A stretch of 64,000 bases of DNA from Devosiaceae bacterium (GTDB lineage: Bacteria > Pseudomonadota > Alphaproteobacteria > Rhizobiales > Devosiaceae): positions 62,001 through 126,000 of the forward strand of contig JAKISW010000002.1 of assembly GCA_021648375.1 (NCBI GenBank), in the 5' to 3' direction. Both the position numbers and the translations under genes were made by a program. Positions within the stretch are counted from its first letter, which is position 1; each line of letters opens with the position of its first letter. Of the stretch, positions 26,934 through 36,624 are shown piece by piece. Below the pieces are notes generated by a model. It was given only the letters and a program-made list of their open reading frames with translations. It was not told the origin of the DNA and did no database searches.

Positions 26934-27665
26934 ATGCGCCCTTCAGGACGAAAAAATGACCAAATGCGTGCCGTTAAAATTGAACGCCATATAGCGCCCC
27001 AGGCCGAAGGATCGTGCCTTATCAGCTTTGGCAATACCAAAGTCTTGTGCACCGCCTCGGTTGAAACTTCTCTTCCCCCCTGGCGGCGCGGACAGGGATT
27101 GGGCTGGGTAACGGCTGAATATGGTATGCTGCCTCGCGCTACCGACAGGCGCACGAGGCGCGAAGCAACCGCAGGCAAACAAAGCGGCAGAACGCAGGAA
27201 ATTCAACGCCTGATCGGGCGCTCTTTGAGGGCTGTTATTGATATGCAGGCGCTGGGCGAAAATCAGATCACTCTGGATTGTGATGTATTGCAGGCCGATG
27301 GTGGCACTAGAACCGCAGCAATTACAGGGGCTTATGTGGCATTGGCAGATGCCTTAAGCTGGATGAAAGCTCGCGACCTGGTAAAAACTAATCCCCTAAA
27401 AACCTCCATTGCCGCGGTTTCCTGCGGAATTTATCGTGGGTCCGAGGTTTTGGATCTTGATTATCCCGAGGATAGCGAAGCTGAAACGGATGCGAATTTT
27501 GTTATGACCGGGGCTGGAGATTTTGTTGAAATTCAAGGCACAGCCGAACAGACCCCGTTTACAAAAAATCAATTGCTGCAATTGATGGAACTTGCCCAAA
27601 AAGGCATTGGCGAATTAACTCAAATTCAACAGCAGGCTTTAGATGTTGAAGGCATGCCCTCGTGA
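26934..27665 (+). CDS. rph: Ribonuclease PH
   Basis: Phosphorolytic 3'-5' exoribonuclease that trims tRNA and other RNA 3' ends. The 243-residue protein starts [19 protein letters not shown] and has [12 protein letters not shown] near residue 31, [15 protein letters not shown] near residue 64 (phosphate-binding Args), [14 protein letters not shown] near residue 85, and [21 protein letters not shown] near residue 117. [19 protein letters not shown] contains catalytic Asp residues. It overlaps rdgB by four bases (GTGA at 27662). The divergent hrcA neighbour is typical of Hyphomicrobiales. Confidence 0.97.
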   Translation: MRPSGRKNDQMRAVKIERHIAPQAEGSCLISFGNTKVLCTASVETSLPPWRRGQGLGWVTAEYGMLPRATDRRTRREATAGKQSGRTQEIQRLIGRSLRAVIDMQALGENQITLDCDVLQADGGTRTAAITGAYVALADALSWMKARDLVKTNPLKTSIAAVSCGIYRGSEVLDLDYPEDSEAETDANFVMTGAGDFVEIQGTAEQTPFTKNQLLQLMELAQKGIGELTQIQQQALDVEGMPS

Positions 27666-28309
27666 CTGAATTGAAACTAAAACTCCCAAAAGGCACAAAA
27701 TTGCTGATCGCCACCCATAACGGGGGTAAACTGGCTGAATTCAAACAATTATTTGCCCCTTTCGGGCTTGATCTTGTTTCAGCCAAAGAGTTGGGATTGG
27801 AAGAACCTGAAGAAACCGGTACGACTTTTGAGCAAAACGCCCGCCTTAAGGCCCATACAGCGGCCAGCGCTTCAGGGTTGATTGCTTTAGCTGACGATAG
27901 TGGGCTTTGTGTTGATGCGCTGGATGGCAGACCTGGAGTTTATACGGCGGATTGGGCCGGTGAGCCGCGTGATTTCAACAAGGCAATGCAAAAGGTTGAG
28001 GATGAACTTATTGCTGTTGGGGTCACTAATTCCACTCAGCGCAGGGGCGCTTTTTTTGCCACCCTTTGTCTGGCGCTTCCCAACGGCAGTGATAAGATTT
28101 TTGTCGGTGAAGCCAAGGGCGAAATGGTCTGGCCACCAAGGGGCGATCTGGGTTTTGGATTTGATCCGACCTTTATGCCGGATGGATTTGATATCACGTT
28201 TGGTCAGATGAGCGCTGATAAAAAGCATTCATGGCAAAAAGGAAAACCCGGACTTTCCCATCGGGCGCGGGCTTTTGCAAAATTGGTTGAGGATTGCTGT
28301 GATTTCTGA
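27662..28309 (+). CDS. rdgB: Non-canonical purine NTP pyrophosphatase (dITP/XTP)
   Basis: Removes dITP, XTP and related damaged nucleotides from the pool. The 215-residue Ham1/RdgB protein starts at GTG, with [17 protein letters not shown] near residue 12. It has the catalytic [21 protein letters not shown] near residue 55, [18 protein letters not shown] near residue 76, [17 protein letters not shown] near residue 158, and [17 protein letters not shown] at the end. The start is coupled to rph by overlap, and hemW begins 11 bases before its end. Confidence 0.96.
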   Translation: MTELKLKLPKGTKLLIATHNGGKLAEFKQLFAPFGLDLVSAKELGLEEPEETGTTFEQNARLKAHTAASASGLIALADDSGLCVDALDGRPGVYTADWAGEPRDFNKAMQKVEDELIAVGVTNSTQRRGAFFATLCLALPNGSDKIFVGEAKGEMVWPPRGDLGFGFDPTFMPDGFDITFGQMSADKKHSWQKGKPGLSHRARAFAKLVEDCCDF

Positions 28310-29459
28310 ACGCTCAAATGGATTGTTTGGAATATATGTGCACTGGCCGTTTTGCGCTGCCAAGTGCCCCTATTGCGATTTTAATTCCCACGTTGCAAAG
28401 ACCCCGGTGGATCAGGGTGAATTCGTCAAAGCCTATATAAAAGAGCTGGCCCATTTTGCAGCTCTTACTCCGGGTCGTAATGTGCAATCGATTTTTTTTG
28501 GTGGTGGTACTCCCTCATTGATGGATGCTAAAACGGTTGAAACTATTCTGGAGGCCATCGCTAATCATTGGTCAATTGATCCGGGTGTGGAAATTACCCT
28601 TGAGGCTAACCCGACCAGCGTTGAGGCGGCCCGATTCAAGGATTATAAAAGCGCTGGCATAAATCGGGTTTCTTTGGGTGTGCAATCCTTAAGAGACGAG
28701 CCTTTGGCCAGATTAGGCCGTATGCATAGCGTAACTGAGGCAAAGCTGGCGGTGGGTATTGCCCAGTCAATTTTTGATCGTTCAAGTTTTGATTTAATAT
28801 ATGCCCGCCCCAATCAGACTTTGAAAGAGTGGGAAGCAGAGCTTAACGAAGCTCTTTTAATGGCCGTGGGGCATCTCTCGCTTTATCAGCTTACCATCGA
28901 GCAGGGCACCAGATATTTTGATTTGCGGGCAGCAGGAAAACTTCCAATGCCTGATGCTGATCTTTCAGCGGATCTTTATTTGATGACTCAGGAAATTACA
29001 GCATCTGCCGGCATGCCAGCTTATGAAATTTCCAATCATGCCCGCATTGGTGAGGAGAGCCGCCATAATCTGATTTATTGGCGCTATGGGGAATATATCG
29101 GGGTAGGTCCCGGTGCTCACGGGCGCTTGTTGATCGAGGATATTCGCTACGCCACCTCGACCCATAAACAGCCCAAAATCTGGGCCGAGCAGGTTATGAA
29201 AACCGGCTCAGCACTGGTTTGTAATGATAAGTTGACCTGGGAAGAGGAGGCGGATGAATATCTTTTGATGGGATTGCGCCTGCGCGAAGGCATCAGCCCG
29301 AGCAGGTTTCACCAGCTTTCAGGTCGCTTATTGGATAAGGGACAGATTGGTGAGTTGGACCGGATCGGCTTTGTTGAAACTCTACCCAATGGCAATTTAA
29401 GAGTTACCGATAAGGGCTGGCCGGTGCTCGATGCGGTGGTTGCCGATTTAGCGATGTGA
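28299..29459 (+). CDS. hemW: Radical SAM heme chaperone HemW (HemN-like)
   Basis: Radical-SAM protein related to coproporphyrinogen oxidase HemN; HemW members bind and transfer heme rather than oxidise it. About 386 residues from a GTG at 28299, which has GAGGA at a good distance; a TTG at 28275 is also in frame. The cluster motif is CAAKCPYCDF near residue 20. IFFGGGTPSLMD near residue 65, EITLEANPTS, and GINRVSLGVQS near residue 122 follow. The fourth cysteine typical of true HemN is absent at the CX3CX2C motif, where Phe follows Asp, supporting HemW. It ends the rph-rdgB-hemW operon. Confidence 0.94.
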   Translation: MISERSNGLFGIYVHWPFCAAKCPYCDFNSHVAKTPVDQGEFVKAYIKELAHFAALTPGRNVQSIFFGGGTPSLMDAKTVETILEAIANHWSIDPGVEITLEANPTSVEAARFKDYKSAGINRVSLGVQSLRDEPLARLGRMHSVTEAKLAVGIAQSIFDRSSFDLIYARPNQTLKEWEAELNEALLMAVGHLSLYQLTIEQGTRYFDLRAAGKLPMPDADLSADLYLMTQEITASAGMPAYEISNHARIGEESRHNLIYWRYGEYIGVGPGAHGRLLIEDIRYATSTHKQPKIWAEQVMKTGSALVCNDKLTWEEEADEYLLMGLRLREGISPSRFHQLSGRLLDKGQIGELDRIGFVETLPNGNLRVTDKGWPVLDAVVADLAM

Positions 29460-29713
29460 ACTCCAAATGAAGAGCGCTGCCAAGAAAACAACCTTCGGAT
29501 GAAGCGCTCTTGCCATCCTAAAGCTTTTCAGTCGAGCACCAAGCGAGCGAAGAGCGAGCCGCGGCCTATGCCGCGCGCCGTCGCAGGCTCAGCTTTGCCA
29601 GTAGCTTTTTAAGCGTCACTGGTGAAGCGGTACGAGCCGCGAGACAGATAATACTGATATAGCCAGTGTCCTGCCTCTAAACATGTGTATTTTGATATTT
29701 GTCCCATGCGGTC
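29460..29713. other. Gene-free gap with GC-rich hairpins
   Basis: A 254-base gap between convergent hemW and the lipoprotein gene. AGAGCGCT (29471-29478) pairs with AGCGCTCT (29503-29510); the left arm plus following bases resembles the start of the repeat units at 57444-57575. Then comes a GC-rich stretch (about 29530-29640) holding a perfect CGCGGC-CTAT-GCCGCG hairpin at 29560-29575. No open frame, tRNA or known structured RNA was recognised. The hairpins may terminate both genes. Confidence 0.4.
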
Positions 29714-30976
29714 CTACGGAATAAGCGGTTCGTCAATTCGTTGCGATCCGCCAATAACCACCTGTTTCATAACCAGCGCATATTGCGATCGGCCATCGCC
29801 AAAGAAGCGAAACAGGCCATCGCGTCCGTTAAAGCCGGATGGTCTTGTTAACACATTTTGCGCATAGCGAGGCTGGCTCTGACTTAAAGTTTGTGAGTTA
29901 GACAGCAAAACCGCCGTATAGGAAATTGTCGAAAGCGCATGGGGTGCAGCACTGAACTGGGCTTCATAGGCGGGTCTTAGTGCTGCAAGTCCAGCTTCAT
30001 CCACCGCCGGATAAACGGCCCCTACCAAAAACGCTGTCTGGGGAATTTGTAAGTCCCCGGACCAGTCTAAAGAGCCAATGATTGTTATGTTGTCTTTGTC
30101 TAAACCTGCCTCTTCCAGCAAAACCCCAAAGCTTGATGCAGTGGCCCGGTCCGGTAAAAACACGGTGTCGATGGCGCCAGAGCTTAAGAATGGCAAAATT
30201 TGATCAACTACACCGCGGGCTTCACCTTCGTTGGAAAAGCGATAGATAGCACGAACAGCAATGCCAAGATCAGCACTGGCCTGTTGAAATGCACCATTTT
30301 GAATATTGCCAAATTCCGTATTGGGGATAATGGCCGCAAACGCCTGCTGGCCTTGAGAGCGGGCATAGGCCAAAGATCTTTTTACTTCGGTTTCCGGCAA
30401 GACATTTAAAAGATAAACACCCTGAGATGCAGCACCTGAATTATTTGAAAATCCAATTAATGGAATACCGGAGGAACGGGCCACGGCTCCGGCGGCCCGA
30501 ACACTTTCTGCCTTTAGGGGACCAAGAATAATGCTTGCGCCCCCTCTTATTGCTTCGCTGGCCCTTGCGGCTGCCACGGATGGATTTCCGGCGGTATCCA
30601 TGATTGTCAGGGTGATGTTGGAGCCGATATTGGGGCTTTGAGCAATAAAGTCCATAGCCAGTTTGGCCGAATTGGCCATGGATTGCCCAACGCTTGCCAC
30701 ATCCCCGCTAAGGGGCAACAACATGGCAACGCTAACGGCTCCGGTTCCAAGCACCTGGCCTTCGCCCGGCATAACTCCGTCCAGCGGAGCTGGAGCTGGC
30801 AGGGTTTGAAATGGATTTGAAACCTGCGGGAAGCCAACACTTGAGCAACCTGTAATTACTGCCAGCAAAACCGCACTCATTGTTATTTTTGTCGGTTTAA
30901 GGCGTGCAAATCGCGCTATATATGCGCCCAGGACAGATGCCTTTTCTTGGAGTGTTACGTTAATAGAGCTATCCAA
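29714..30976 (-). CDS. Penicillin-binding protein activator, LppC/LpoA-like lipoprotein
   Basis: 420 residues. After a basic segment (ARFARLKPTK) comes a hydrophobic stretch ending in a lipobox-like AVITGC near residue 44, so the mature protein is probably an outer-membrane lipoprotein; the true start may lie inside the frame. The rest is a periplasmic-binding fold: VSVAMLLPLSGDVASVGQSMANSAKLAMD, then GASIILGPLKAESV, IPLIGFSNNSGAAS and IIGSLDWSGD. Such LppC proteins activate class A PBPs in E. coli (LpoA). Divergence from rsmI-yraN mirrors the E. coli yraL-yraM-yraN cluster and supports the call. Confidence 0.87.
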   Translation of the reverse strand: MDSSINVTLQEKASVLGAYIARFARLKPTKITMSAVLLAVITGCSSVGFPQVSNPFQTLPAPAPLDGVMPGEGQVLGTGAVSVAMLLPLSGDVASVGQSMANSAKLAMDFIAQSPNIGSNITLTIMDTAGNPSVAAARASEAIRGGASIILGPLKAESVRAAGAVARSSGIPLIGFSNNSGAASQGVYLLNVLPETEVKRSLAYARSQGQQAFAAIIPNTEFGNIQNGAFQQASADLGIAVRAIYRFSNEGEARGVVDQILPFLSSGAIDTVFLPDRATASSFGVLLEEAGLDKDNITIIGSLDWSGDLQIPQTAFLVGAVYPAVDEAGLAALRPAYEAQFSAAPHALSTISYTAVLLSNSQTLSQSQPRYAQNVLTRPSGFNGRDGLFRFFGDGRSQYALVMKQVVIGGSQRIDEPLIP

Positions 30977-31155
30977 CAGAAAGTTCCTTAAATCGGTTCC
31001 AGGGTCAGGGCCTATGGTTATAATTAGCTTAATTGGTCTAAATGATGTTCACAAATTTTTGTTCACGGGCAACCGATACCCTAACCAAACTATACATTCA
31101 ACTTATCGATGGTTAAAGCTGTGACTTCCTGTTTCACCAGACAAAAGGAATATTG

Positions 31156-32046
31156 GTGGCTCAAAACGAAGATAAATCTGCCCACTATTGTATTTTTGGC
31201 ACAAAATTTGATGCGCCAGAGCTTGCGCCGGGTCTTTATGTGGTTGCCACGCCCATTGGCAATTTGCGCGATATTTCGATTCGCGCCCTGCAAACCCTTG
31301 CCGCTGCCGACCTTATTCTTTGTGAAGACACAAGACAGAGCGCCCGCCTTTTGGATCATTATCTGATCAACACCTCAAAATCTTCTCTGCATGAGCATAA
31401 TGAACGTGCAAAATCCGCCTCAATAATTGAAAAGATAAAAAAAGGCGCAGCCATTGCCCTGATTTCTGATGCGGGAACTCCGCTGATTTCCGACCCCGGA
31501 TTTCCTTTGGTGCAGGCGGCGCGTGAGCAAAAAATTGATATTTTTGCCCTTCCCGGTGCGTCAGCGTTGCTTGGTGGATTAATGGTTGCAGGCCTGCCCA
31601 CCGATCAATTTACATTTGTCGGGTTTTTACCGGTGAAGCAAAATGCCCGCTTAAGCGCCCTCAAAAAGTTGGCTGATGCTTCCCAAACCCTGGTTTTTTA
31701 TGAATCCGCCCGCCGTCTTGAAAAAACCATAACTGCTATGATTGAAATATATGGCCCGGATCGAAAAGGAGCGATTTCTTTGGAGCTAACCAAAAAATTT
31801 GAACGCACTTTAACCGGACCCCTGACAGAGCTTTTAACAGAGCTGGAAAATAATCCTCCTCGTGGTGAGGCGGTGATATTGTTGGCCGGCGCTGCCGAAA
31901 AAATTGTGGATGAAGATATGTGGTTGAACGCCTTAAAATCTTCTCTGGTTGATCTGCCGTTAAGATCTGCGGTGGATGAGATATCTGCCAGATTTGGTGT
32001 GCAGCGTAAAAAGGTTTATGATGCGGCCCTTAAACTCAAACAATAA
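31156..32046 (+). CDS. rsmI: 16S rRNA (cytidine(1402)-2'-O)-methyltransferase
   Basis: SAM-dependent 2'-O-methylation of C1402 in 16S rRNA. About 296 residues. It has the tetrapyrrole-methylase fold: APGLYVVATPIGNLRDISIRAL near residue 22, ADLILCEDTRQSARLL, a HEHNERAKS segment, LISDAGTPLISDPGFPLV near residue 110 and ALPGASALLGGLMVAGLPTDQF. A TTG at 31153 and a GTG at 31156 are adjacent; AAGGA at 31145-31149 is better spaced for the GTG. yraN starts 26 bases before the end, so the two are coupled. Confidence 0.95.
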   Translation: MAQNEDKSAHYCIFGTKFDAPELAPGLYVVATPIGNLRDISIRALQTLAAADLILCEDTRQSARLLDHYLINTSKSSLHEHNERAKSASIIEKIKKGAAIALISDAGTPLISDPGFPLVQAAREQKIDIFALPGASALLGGLMVAGLPTDQFTFVGFLPVKQNARLSALKKLADASQTLVFYESARRLEKTITAMIEIYGPDRKGAISLELTKKFERTLTGPLTELLTELENNPPRGEAVILLAGAAEKIVDEDMWLNALKSSLVDLPLRSAVDEISARFGVQRKKVYDAALKLKQ

Positions 32047-32413
32047 ATTAGCGGCCACCCGGCGAAAAAAAGCTCAATTTCGCGGCCGCCTGGCAGAAAA
32101 CATTGCTGTTTTTTTTCTAAGGGTAAAACTTTTCTCCATCCTCAAAAAAAATTTCAAAACCCCGGTTGGAGAAATTGATATTATTGCCAAACGTGGTGAT
32201 TTGCTGATTTTTGTCGAAGTAAAAATGCGCAATTCAAAACAGGGGATGGCTCAGGCGCTTGAGGCGGTAAATCAGGACCGCATCATCAGGGCTGCAAAAT
32301 ATTTTCTTGCCTGCAATCCGCAAATGGCAGATAAAAACCTGCGTTTTGATGTGATTTTTCTTGCCCCTTTTGCTTTTCCGGTCCACTTCAAGGGAGCCTT
32401 TGTGGCTGACTAG
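32021..32413 (+). CDS. YraN/UPF0102 family nuclease-fold protein
   Basis: About 130 residues with a restriction-endonuclease-like core: GRLAENIAVFFLR near residue 22, then FKTPVGEIDIIAKRGDLLIFVEVKMR near residue 47, with the Glu-Asp...Glu-x-Lys arrangement typical of this fold, and NLRFDVIFLAP at the end. The family is widespread beside rsmI, and its role is not settled, although DNA processing or recombination has been proposed. The start at 32021 lies inside rsmI; an ATG at 32018 is adjacent. It precedes gshB by 27 bases. Confidence 0.9.
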   Translation: MRPLNSNNKLAATRRKKAQFRGRLAENIAVFFLRVKLFSILKKNFKTPVGEIDIIAKRGDLLIFVEVKMRNSKQGMAQALEAVNQDRIIRAAKYFLACNPQMADKNLRFDVIFLAPFAFPVHFKGAFVAD

Positions 32414-32440
32414 TTAGATAAACCCCGCCTGGATAAAAAA

Positions 32441-33391
32441 ATGAAAAAAAAATTAAAAATCGCCGTTCAGATGGACCCGATTGCCTCCATTGACCCAAAG
32501 GGGGATTCAACCTTTGCCATGATGCTGGAGGCTCAACATCGCGGTCATGAATTAAGCTATTACACCCCAAATACTCTGGCGCTGGATAGCGGCATCTTGA
32601 GCGCCAATGTGGCCAATATTTCCGTAACGGATAATTCGCCAGATGATTTCTATTCCCTGTCAGAATTTAATCGCCTTGATCTTAGTGAGTTTGATGTTGT
32701 GCTTTTGCGTCAAGACCCTCCCTTTGACATGAATTATATTACCATCACTCATATGTTAGAAATAATTCACCCCAAAACCCTGGTGGTCAATGCGCCGTCT
32801 GAGGTTCGCAATGCTCCGGAAAAAATCCTGGTGACTGAGTTTCATGATTTGATGCCGCCAACACTTATTACCCGCGATCGGGCAGCGATTGCAGATTTTC
32901 GCGCTCTTCATCGTGATATAATTGTAAAACCCCTGCACGGAAATGGTGGGGCCGGGGTGTTTTTTATCCGTGAGGATGATCAAAATCTGATTTCTCTGCT
33001 CGAAATGTTTGAAGAGAATTTCCCCGAGCCGTTTATGATTCAAAAATACCTTCCCGATGTTAGAAAAGGTGATAAGCGCATTATCATTATTGATGGTGAG
33101 CCAATCGCCGGGCTAAATCGAATTCCAGCAGAAGGTGAGGCTCGCTCAAACATGCATGCGGGTGGCCGCCCTGAAATTTCTCCCCTGACGAAAAGGGAAA
33201 AAGAAATTTGCAAAATAATCGCCCCGGCTCTTAGAGAGAGGGATTTTATTTTTGTAGGAATTGATGTGATCGGGGATTACCTGACAGAAATAAACGTCAC
33301 TTCTCCCACCGGAATTCGCGAAATCAAGCGTTTTGGCGGCCCGGACATTGCTGTTTTGATTCTGGATGCCATTGAAAAACGCCGCCAATAA
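32441..33391 (+). CDS. gshB: Glutathione synthetase
   Basis: ATP-dependent joining of glycine to gamma-glutamylcysteine. The 316-residue proteobacterial-type ATP-grasp protein shows [22 protein letters not shown] at the start, [15 protein letters not shown] near residue 86, [29 protein letters not shown] near residue 165 and [13 protein letters not shown] near residue 289. The last region holds magnesium ligands. The rsmI-yraN-gshB order is common in Hyphomicrobiales. Normal length and motifs. Confidence 0.97.
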   Translation: MKKKLKIAVQMDPIASIDPKGDSTFAMMLEAQHRGHELSYYTPNTLALDSGILSANVANISVTDNSPDDFYSLSEFNRLDLSEFDVVLLRQDPPFDMNYITITHMLEIIHPKTLVVNAPSEVRNAPEKILVTEFHDLMPPTLITRDRAAIADFRALHRDIIVKPLHGNGGAGVFFIREDDQNLISLLEMFEENFPEPFMIQKYLPDVRKGDKRIIIIDGEPIAGLNRIPAEGEARSNMHAGGRPEISPLTKREKEICKIIAPALRERDFIFVGIDVIGDYLTEINVTSPTGIREIKRFGGPDIAVLILDAIEKRRQ

Positions 33392-33426
33392 ATTGCCATT
33401 GTCGAAAAACTGAAAGCTTAGCATTT

Positions 33427-34053
33427 ATGACTTCAACTTATTTTGTTGCCCTGGCCACATTTTTTGCAACCGTTGGCGTGGCCGACATTGCGTTTATTTT
33501 TGCAGCATTAACCAAGGATAACACTGGTGCCGAGCGTTTGAAATTTGCCACCCGTGGCATATTGATAGCAACTGTAATTCTGTTGATGTTTGGGTTTTTG
33601 GGCAATCAGATTTTGGATCTTTTTGGCATTACAATTCCCGCCCTTAGAACCGGGGGCGGAATATTATTGATATTGATTGGCATCGATATGGTTTTTGCCC
33701 GCCATTCAGGGGGCACCTCTACAACCAATAAAGAAGATGCGGAAAGTCGCCAGCGCGATGATATTTCCGTATTTCCCATGGCCATGCCGCTTTTGGCTGG
33801 TCCCGGCTCCATTTCGGCAGTGATTTTGCTGACCACAGGCGCGACAACAGATACTGATTTCTGGCTGATAATGGGGGCCTTGCTTTCCATTATGGCGCTG
33901 GCATGGGTAACACTGCTTTTGGCTATTCCCATCCAGCGGATTTTGGGCTTTACGGGCCTGTCTGTGGTTTCAAGGATTGTTGGAATTTTGCTGGTGGCGC
34001 TGGCGGTGCAATTTATCTTTGATGGTATTAAGTCCAGTGGATTACTGGGTTGA
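33427..34053 (+). CDS. MarC family inner-membrane protein
   Basis: 208 residues with six predicted membrane segments: N-terminal pair (about 5-27 and 45-65), a third near 75-90, a polar loop (about 92-118, rich in Ser, Thr, Asp), then PMAMPLLAGPGSISAVILLT, a segment near 145-168, and a C-terminal SRIVGILLVALAVQFIFDGI. The PLLAGPGSI motif is the MarC signature. Despite the name, MarC is not a proven drug-resistance factor, and its function is unknown. It follows gshB by 35 bases and may share its transcript. Confidence 0.88.
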   Translation: MTSTYFVALATFFATVGVADIAFIFAALTKDNTGAERLKFATRGILIATVILLMFGFLGNQILDLFGITIPALRTGGGILLILIGIDMVFARHSGGTSTTNKEDAESRQRDDISVFPMAMPLLAGPGSISAVILLTTGATTDTDFWLIMGALLSIMALAWVTLLLAIPIQRILGFTGLSVVSRIVGILLVALAVQFIFDGIKSSGLLG

Positions 34054-34162
34054 TTGTCGCAAAACTGACATTTGTTCACTAAATGTTCTTGAATTAAACC
34101 CTGCAACCTGCTAGCGGTTTTCCCTAACCTTGTTTCGAAAAGGGTTTGGGAGGGCAGAAAAG

Positions 34163-35680
34163 TTGGTTACGCGAGTGCAAACGGTTGCCTTTTTGGGCAT
34201 TGATGCGGTGCTTGTTGATGTGCAGGTACAGGTGGCGCCGGGCCTTCCTGCGTTTAATATTGTCGGCCTGCCCGATAAAGCAGTGGCTGAAAGCAAGGAG
34301 CGGGTGCGCGCCGCCCTGATTGCTTCCGGATTAAGCCTGCCGCCAAAACGCATTACCATCAATCTGGCCCCGGCTGATCTGCCCAAAGAAGGCTCGCACT
34401 ATGATTTGCCTATTGCTCTGGGTCTGATGGGAGCCATTGGCGCTGTTCCCTCCGATGCGGTGCAAAACTTTCTGGTATTGGGGGAATTGGCACTGGATGG
34501 GCGAATTTCTTCTGTTTCGGGCACTCTTCCGGCCGCTATTGCCGCCAATTCTCATCAATTGGGTATTATTTGTCCTGAGGCCTGTGGACCAGAGGCTGCC
34601 TGGGCAGGTGAAGATATTGATATCATCGCTCCTGCAAACCTGCTGGCTCTTGCCAATCATCTGGCAGGGCATCAATTATCTCCCAGGCCTGTAGCCGCCA
34701 GATATTCTAAAGCTGAAAATATGCCGGACCTTGGGGAAATTCGAGGACAGGAACTGGCCCGTCGTGTGCTTGAAATTGCCGCCGCCGGTGGTCACAACAT
34801 GTTAATGATCGGACCACCGGGGGCTGGAAAGTCCATGCTCGCGGCCCGCTTGCCTTCAATTTTGCCACCCCTTAACCCCCGTGAGATGCTGGATGTTTCA
34901 ATGATCCGTTCGATCGCGGGAGAGCTTGCCGGTGGCCAGATTTCCGATCAACGTCCCTTTCGCTGCCCCCATCATTCAGCCTCGATGGCAGCTTTGGTTG
35001 GCGGTGGCTTAAAAGTTCGGCCCGGCGAGGTTTCTTTGGCCCATAACGGGGTTTTGTTTTTGGATGAATTGCCTGAATTTTCACCTCGGGTGCTCGATGG
35101 ATTACGCCAGCCCCTTGAGGCGGGAGAAACCTCGATTGCCCGTGCCAATGCCAGAGTTACCTATCCGGCCAGATTTCAGCTGATTGCTGCCATGAACCCG
35201 TGCAAATGCGGCCTTGCAGGTACACCGGGTCATACCTGCCGACGTGGAGATCGTTGCGCTGATGATTATCAGGGTAGGGTTTCAGGGCCATTTCTTGACC
35301 GTATTGATTTACGAATTGATGTTCCGGCGGTTTCCGCCCGCGATATGATTGGGCGTTCAAAAGCCGAAACCTCCAAACAGGTTGCAAAACGAGTTGAAAT
35401 TGCTCGTCAGCGGCAACAAAAGCGGTTTTTGGCTCACGGAATAACAAATATACATACAAATGCTGCTGCCAATCCTGACCTGATCGAAAAAATTGCCGCT
35501 CCCGACAAAGTTAGTCAAGACTTGCTGGTGCAGGCGTCAGATCGATTTTCTCTGTCCGCACGGGCCTATCATCGAGTGTTAAAAGTTGCTCGTACCATTG
35601 CCGACCTTGCCGGGGTTGAAAAAATTTCTCGTTCCCACGTGGCCGAGGCTTTAAGTTATCGCCTTGGGGCAAGAACTTAA
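34163..35680 (+). CDS. comM: YifB/ComM family Mg-chelatase-like AAA+ ATPase
   Basis: About 505 residues from a TTG at 34163, which has GGGAGGG at 34148-34154. The N-terminal ChlI-type domain includes VAPGLPAFNIVGLPDKAVAES and ALIASGLSLPPKRITINLAPADLPKEG. Walker A is MIGPPGAGKSMLAARL near residue 220 and Walker B is GVLFLDELPEF near residue 300. A cysteine cluster (CKCGLAG..GHTCRRGDRC) near 355-375 is typical. ComM in naturally competent species is a branch-migration helicase that extends recombination during transformation; competence here is not known. The end carries a 17-bp tandem duplication. Confidence 0.94.
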   Translation: MVTRVQTVAFLGIDAVLVDVQVQVAPGLPAFNIVGLPDKAVAESKERVRAALIASGLSLPPKRITINLAPADLPKEGSHYDLPIALGLMGAIGAVPSDAVQNFLVLGELALDGRISSVSGTLPAAIAANSHQLGIICPEACGPEAAWAGEDIDIIAPANLLALANHLAGHQLSPRPVAARYSKAENMPDLGEIRGQELARRVLEIAAAGGHNMLMIGPPGAGKSMLAARLPSILPPLNPREMLDVSMIRSIAGELAGGQISDQRPFRCPHHSASMAALVGGGLKVRPGEVSLAHNGVLFLDELPEFSPRVLDGLRQPLEAGETSIARANARVTYPARFQLIAAMNPCKCGLAGTPGHTCRRGDRCADDYQGRVSGPFLDRIDLRIDVPAVSARDMIGRSKAETSKQVAKRVEIARQRQQKRFLAHGITNIHTNAAANPDLIEKIAAPDKVSQDLLVQASDRFSLSARAYHRVLKVARTIADLAGVEKISRSHVAEALSYRLGART

Positions 35681-35703
35681 CTGGGACAAGAACTTAACTG
35701 GGA
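35670..35703 (+). repeat. 17-bp tandem duplication across the comM stop
   Basis: CAAGAACTTAACTGGGA occurs at 35670-35686 and again at 35687-35703. The first copy includes the last comM codons and its TAA; the second repeats them after the stop. A recent slip or duplication is the likely cause. Confidence 0.85.
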
Positions 35704-35896
35704 TCAGATCCTGACCAGGTTTTCAACTAGTCTGCATATAAAATTTTAGTTATTCGGCATAAATTTAGTGCCTTGGTGAGGGCTTGTTAACCGGCACTTA
35801 CTTATAATGAACCTGATAAGTTTTGATGGGAGTATGCTCTCAAAACACAGGTCACATGTCTAAAAATTACAGGCGCGAAGTTTTTAAGCAGGATAA

Positions 35897-36481
35897 ATGT
35901 CAAGAACACAGGCACAATTGGTGGATTGGAACGATCAACGCGGTTTTGGATTTGCCAGACTGCATGGGGGAAGCGAACGCGTATTTGTTCATATCAAATC
36001 CATAAACCCCCATATGCCCCGTCCACAAACCGGTGATCAGCTTGAACTGGAAGTTATTAAGGGAAAGAACGGTCGCCCATCTGCTAAAGCTGTTGATGTG
36101 CTTGGCTCGGTAACGGGAATAAAAGCCTCCCTTTCACCTCATATTGCAACCGCTGCCATGTTGCTGATTTTGTTGCAATTGGGACAGGTTTTGGGAGTTG
36201 TTCCCCTGTGGCTGGCATCCCTTTATGTTTCCATGGGTGCAATGGCGATTGTGGCTTATTCCTGGGATAAAAAAGCCGCTCGCATGGGCATTTGGCGCAT
36301 TAGTGAATTAAAGCTGCATATTATAGATTTTTGTGGCGGCATTATCGGAGGTCTTTTGGCCCAGCAGATGTATAATCACAAACGCAACAAACCTCAGTAT
36401 CAAAAAACCACAATGATTATAGTGGTTATGCATGCACTTTTGCTTGGCGGTCTTGGTGCAGGTTTGATTGTTTTTGTCTGA
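35897..36481 (+). CDS. Cold-shock domain plus DUF1294 membrane protein
   Basis: 194 residues. The N-terminal cold-shock (CSD) part, QLVDWNDQRGFGFARLHGGSE then RVFVHIKSI over residues 6-36, has both RNP-like motifs (GFGFA and VFVHI). The C-terminal part from about residue 80 holds four hydrophobic segments with the DUF1294 pattern: YVSMGAMAIVAYSWDKKAA, RISELKLHIIDFCGGIIGGLLAQQ and a terminal hydrophobic helix. A soluble nucleic-acid-binding domain joined to a membrane domain is a known but unexplained architecture. AGGA precedes the ATG. A 216-base gap before it holds no other feature except the comM duplication. Confidence 0.88.
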   Translation: MSRTQAQLVDWNDQRGFGFARLHGGSERVFVHIKSINPHMPRPQTGDQLELEVIKGKNGRPSAKAVDVLGSVTGIKASLSPHIATAAMLLILLQLGQVLGVVPLWLASLYVSMGAMAIVAYSWDKKAARMGIWRISELKLHIIDFCGGIIGGLLAQQMYNHKRNKPQYQKTTMIIVVMHALLLGGLGAGLIVFV

Positions 36482-36624
36482 CCTTCCTTTACCCACGCTG
36501 ATAAAATATTTTGCTTTTTAAATAATTTCTAAATTTGTTGCAGGTTCAGTGCGCAACCCTGTTGGCAAGCTGGATTAACTACCCTAGGCTGGGTTTTCCC
36601 CCGTGAAACAAAAAATCACTATTG

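Noticed and set aside
29460..29713. SRP RNA, tmRNA or tRNA in the GC-rich gap
   Set aside because: No GGAAG-type SRP loop, no tmRNA ends and no TTCGA-type T-loop with matching acceptor stem were seen.
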